DNA of 64,000 bases, from assembly GCA_003104905.1 (NCBI GenBank), contig PQAS01000053.1:124001-188000 (forward strand). Direction: 5' to 3'. The stretch's first letter is position 1, and each line of letters begins with the position of its first letter. Below the pieces are notes generated by a model that saw only the letters and a list, made by a program, of their open reading frames with translations, was not told the origin of the DNA and ran no database searches. This DNA is from Candidatus Methanoperedentaceae archaeon. Its GTDB lineage: Archaea > Halobacteriota > Methanosarcinia > Methanosarcinales > Methanoperedenaceae. This document shows, one piece after another, positions 62,612-64,000 of the stretch. The position numbers were made by a program, and so were the translations under genes.

Positions 62612-63588
62612 TATTTTGAATTCAGATCAAGAGCTACATCTTTCGCAAAATATGTCAGTATCATATCTGCGCCTGCGCGCTTTATCGATATCAGCGATTC
62701 ATATACAGCCCTCTTTTCATCGATCCAGCCGTTTTGTGCTGCCGCCTTTATCATGGAATACTCGCCGCTGACATGGTATGCAGCTGTCGGCACCTTGAAT
62801 TTTTTCTTTACCCGGTATATGATGTCAAGATATGTCATTGCAGGTTTGACCATAATAATATCGGCGCCTTCTTCGATATCAAGTGCAACTTCACGAAGCG
62901 CCTCATCCGTATTTCCTGGATCCATCTGGTATGAAGCCCTGTCACCAAAAGAAAAGCCGGAGCTTGCCGCTTCGCGGAACGGTCCATAGAACACCGAGCA
63001 ATATTTTGCCGCATAGGACATTATCGGAACATCCATAAAACCATTATCATCAAGTGCGCTGCGAATTGCTCCCACCATGCCGTCCATCATTCCTGACGGC
63101 GCAACGATATCAGCGCCTGCGCGGGCATGGCTAACTGCGGTCCTTCCCAGTATCTCAAGCGTGGGGTCATTGAGAATCTCATGTTTTTCGCTTATCATGC
63201 CGCAGTGCCCGTGGGATGTGTATTCGCAAAGGCAAAGGTCAGTTATCACGATCAAGTCATTGCCCACTTTCTTTTTTATTGCCCGGATAGCTTTCTGAAC
63301 AACATCGTCATCTCCGTATGCGTGGGTTCCTGTATCGTCTTTTTCAGCAGGGATACCAAAAATAATTATTGCGGGGATACCGAGCCTGGAAATACTTGCA
63401 GCTTCATCAGCAACAGTGTTAAGAGACTGGCGAAAGATACCTGGCATTGAATTGATTTCAAAAGGACTGGATATTGTTTCATCAACAAATATCGGGCATA
63501 TCAAATCCATGACATCCAGTGTCGTTTCAGTGACAAGCGGTCTGAATTTTGATGAGCGTAGTCTTCTCATGCGCGTAATTGGGAACAT
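62611..63588 (-). CDS. hemB: Delta-aminolevulinic acid dehydratase (porphobilinogen synthase)
   Basis: 325 aa. Zinc-binding Cys cluster in [14 protein letters not shown]. The two Schiff-base lysines lie in [17 protein letters not shown] and [30 protein letters not shown] is also conserved. Makes porphobilinogen for haem, sirohaem, F430 and cobamides; the multihaem cytochrome in the same window implies high demand. Confidence 0.97.
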   Translation of the reverse strand: MFPITRMRRLRSSKFRPLVTETTLDVMDLICPIFVDETISSPFEINSMPGIFRQSLNTVADEAASISRLGIPAIIIFGIPAEKDDTGTHAYGDDDVVQKAIRAIKKKVGNDLIVITDLCLCEYTSHGHCGMISEKHEILNDPTLEILGRTAVSHARAGADIVAPSGMMDGMVGAIRSALDDNGFMDVPIMSYAAKYCSVFYGPFREAASSGFSFGDRASYQMDPGNTDEALREVALDIEEGADIIMVKPAMTYLDIIYRVKKKFKVPTAAYHVSGEYSMIKAAAQNGWIDEKRAVYESLISIKRAGADMILTYFAKDVALDLNSK

Positions 63589-63638
63589 AAGTGTTATAAT
63601 TGGGTGGGAAGTACTTAATTATTTCTTGACTTAGGAAG

Positions 63639-63866
63639 ATGTTCGTCGATAATGTGGCTTCCTCCAAAGTACTTCCTGAGTTTGCTAAAAGAATAAAAGG
63701 AAGTACGAGCAGGATATTAAGAAAAGAATTTCCCGACCTGAAGAAATGATGCCCGGGACATTTATGGGCGCCGAGCTGTTTCCATGGAACTGTTGGCAAT
63801 AGATGGGATGTCGTTGAGAAGTATATTTCTGAGCAACATACTCATGAATATAATAGAGAGAAATGA
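63639..63866 (+). pseudogene. Degenerate IS200/IS605 TnpA transposase (C-terminal part)
   Basis: One frame reads NVASSKVLPEFAKRIKG, then RILRKEFPDLKK, a TGA stop (63747-63749), and continues CPGHLWAPSCFHGTVGN, WDVVEKYISEQHTHEYNRE. This matches the end of Y1 transposases, where GHLWxxxYFxGTVGN and a YIxxQ segment are standard. The N-terminal half with the HUH motif is missing and the stop is internal, so the gene is dead. It lies just outside hemB at the window edge. Confidence 0.75.
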
Positions 63867-63955
63867 TGACGGTTTCAGCTACAGGCCACGGTACTATTTT
63901 GTCCGGAGTATACCGGTGCTGTGACAAGAAGCTGCATCATGAATTGCTATGTGGC

Positions 63956-63975
63956 TACCCCTTCCGTTTGGGGTA
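63956..63975 (+). repeat. Hairpin TACCCC-8nt-GGGGTA near the IS remnant
   Basis: A perfect 6-bp stem with an 8-nt loop (TTCCGTTT), about 90 nt after the transposase remnant. Subterminal hairpins mark the ends of IS200/IS605 elements, so this may be the right end. It could also be an unrelated terminator. Confidence 0.4.
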
Positions 63976-64000
63976 AATCTACTGAGATATGTGTTAGTGG

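Noticed and set aside
63527-63799. 90-aa minus-strand ORF
   Set aside because: Antisense to the transposase remnant, which reads on the plus strand.

Overview
The window is archaeal and most likely from a Methanosarcinales relative; 'Candidatus Methanoperedens' (ANME-2d) is the best guess. The evidence is an archaeal ribosomal/RNA polymerase operon (L18e, L13, S9, RpoN, RpoK, S2), CDP-archaeol synthase, methanogenesis marker protein 4 (MtxX), a PGF-CTERM surface protein, archaeal-type tRNA modification enzymes, TATA-box promoters, and a secreted cytochrome c with 23 haem-binding motifs. Species-level identity is inference.

Region 1 (about 0.1-21.0 kb, all minus strand) is an almost complete extracellular contractile injection system (eCIS, Afp/PVC/MAC-like). 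In transcription order it holds: a small Cys protein, a PAAR-like tip (DUF4280), a DUF4157 putative effector, an AAA+ ATPase (Afp15-like), a DUF4255 terminator/cap (Afp16-like), two small accessory genes, one sheath, two tube proteins flanking a tail-assembly gene joined to a DUF6760 reading frame, a 633-aa repeat protein, a LysM hub protein (Afp7-like), a split VgrG-type spike (gpD + gpV), gp25, two J-type baseplate proteins, tail protein I, a fibre-like protein and a coiled-coil DUF4384 protein. There is no capsid, portal, terminase or integrase, so it is not a prophage. Two genes carry reading-frame breaks at homopolymers (G5 and T8). The G5 break has the form of a -1 frameshift in a tail assembly chaperone, though a base-calling error would look the same. 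tRNA-Ala lies with its 3' end facing this block.

Region 2 (21.2-33.7 kb) holds tRNA-Ala, tRNA-Ile, a PGF-CTERM protein, the ribosomal/RNAP operon with an embedded tRNA-Pro, a MEMO protein, a tryptophanase-family lyase, and an iron operon (FTR1 permease, DtxR-FeoA regulator, FeoB, Zn ribbon) behind a perfect DtxR-like operator that covers the predicted transcription start. truA and the G10 tRNA methyltransferase follow. Between 33.66 and 33.92 kb is a two-copy repeat whose hairpin shows a compensatory base-pair change.

Region 3 (33.9-41.5 kb) holds a GABA-type aminotransferase plus semialdehyde dehydrogenase, an asparagine synthase-like protein, proC, mtxX, a Trm5-like methyltransferase, tRNA-Gly and a membrane-anchored DsbA-like protein. 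The last lies just before the multihaem cytochrome and could supply thiol chemistry for cytochrome c maturation.

Region 4 (41.6-49.4 kb) holds the 1180-aa cytochrome, several small Cys-rich proteins, a nitroreductase, a CXXCH-bearing cytoplasmic protein, and a PAS sensor / KaiC-like ATPase pair that share an AT-rich palindrome upstream.

Region 5 (49.4-64 kb) is housekeeping and envelope: queC, dCMP deaminase, carS, pyrE, tandem acyltransferase-3 paralogues, a HIT protein, coaBC, a gene remnant, DUF166, malic enzyme, rhomboid protease, a three-gene nucleotide-sugar operon fitting UDP-glucose to UDP-glucuronate to UDP-xylose, DUF2227, hemB, and a broken IS200/IS605 transposase at the edge. No rRNA gene and no CRISPR array were seen.
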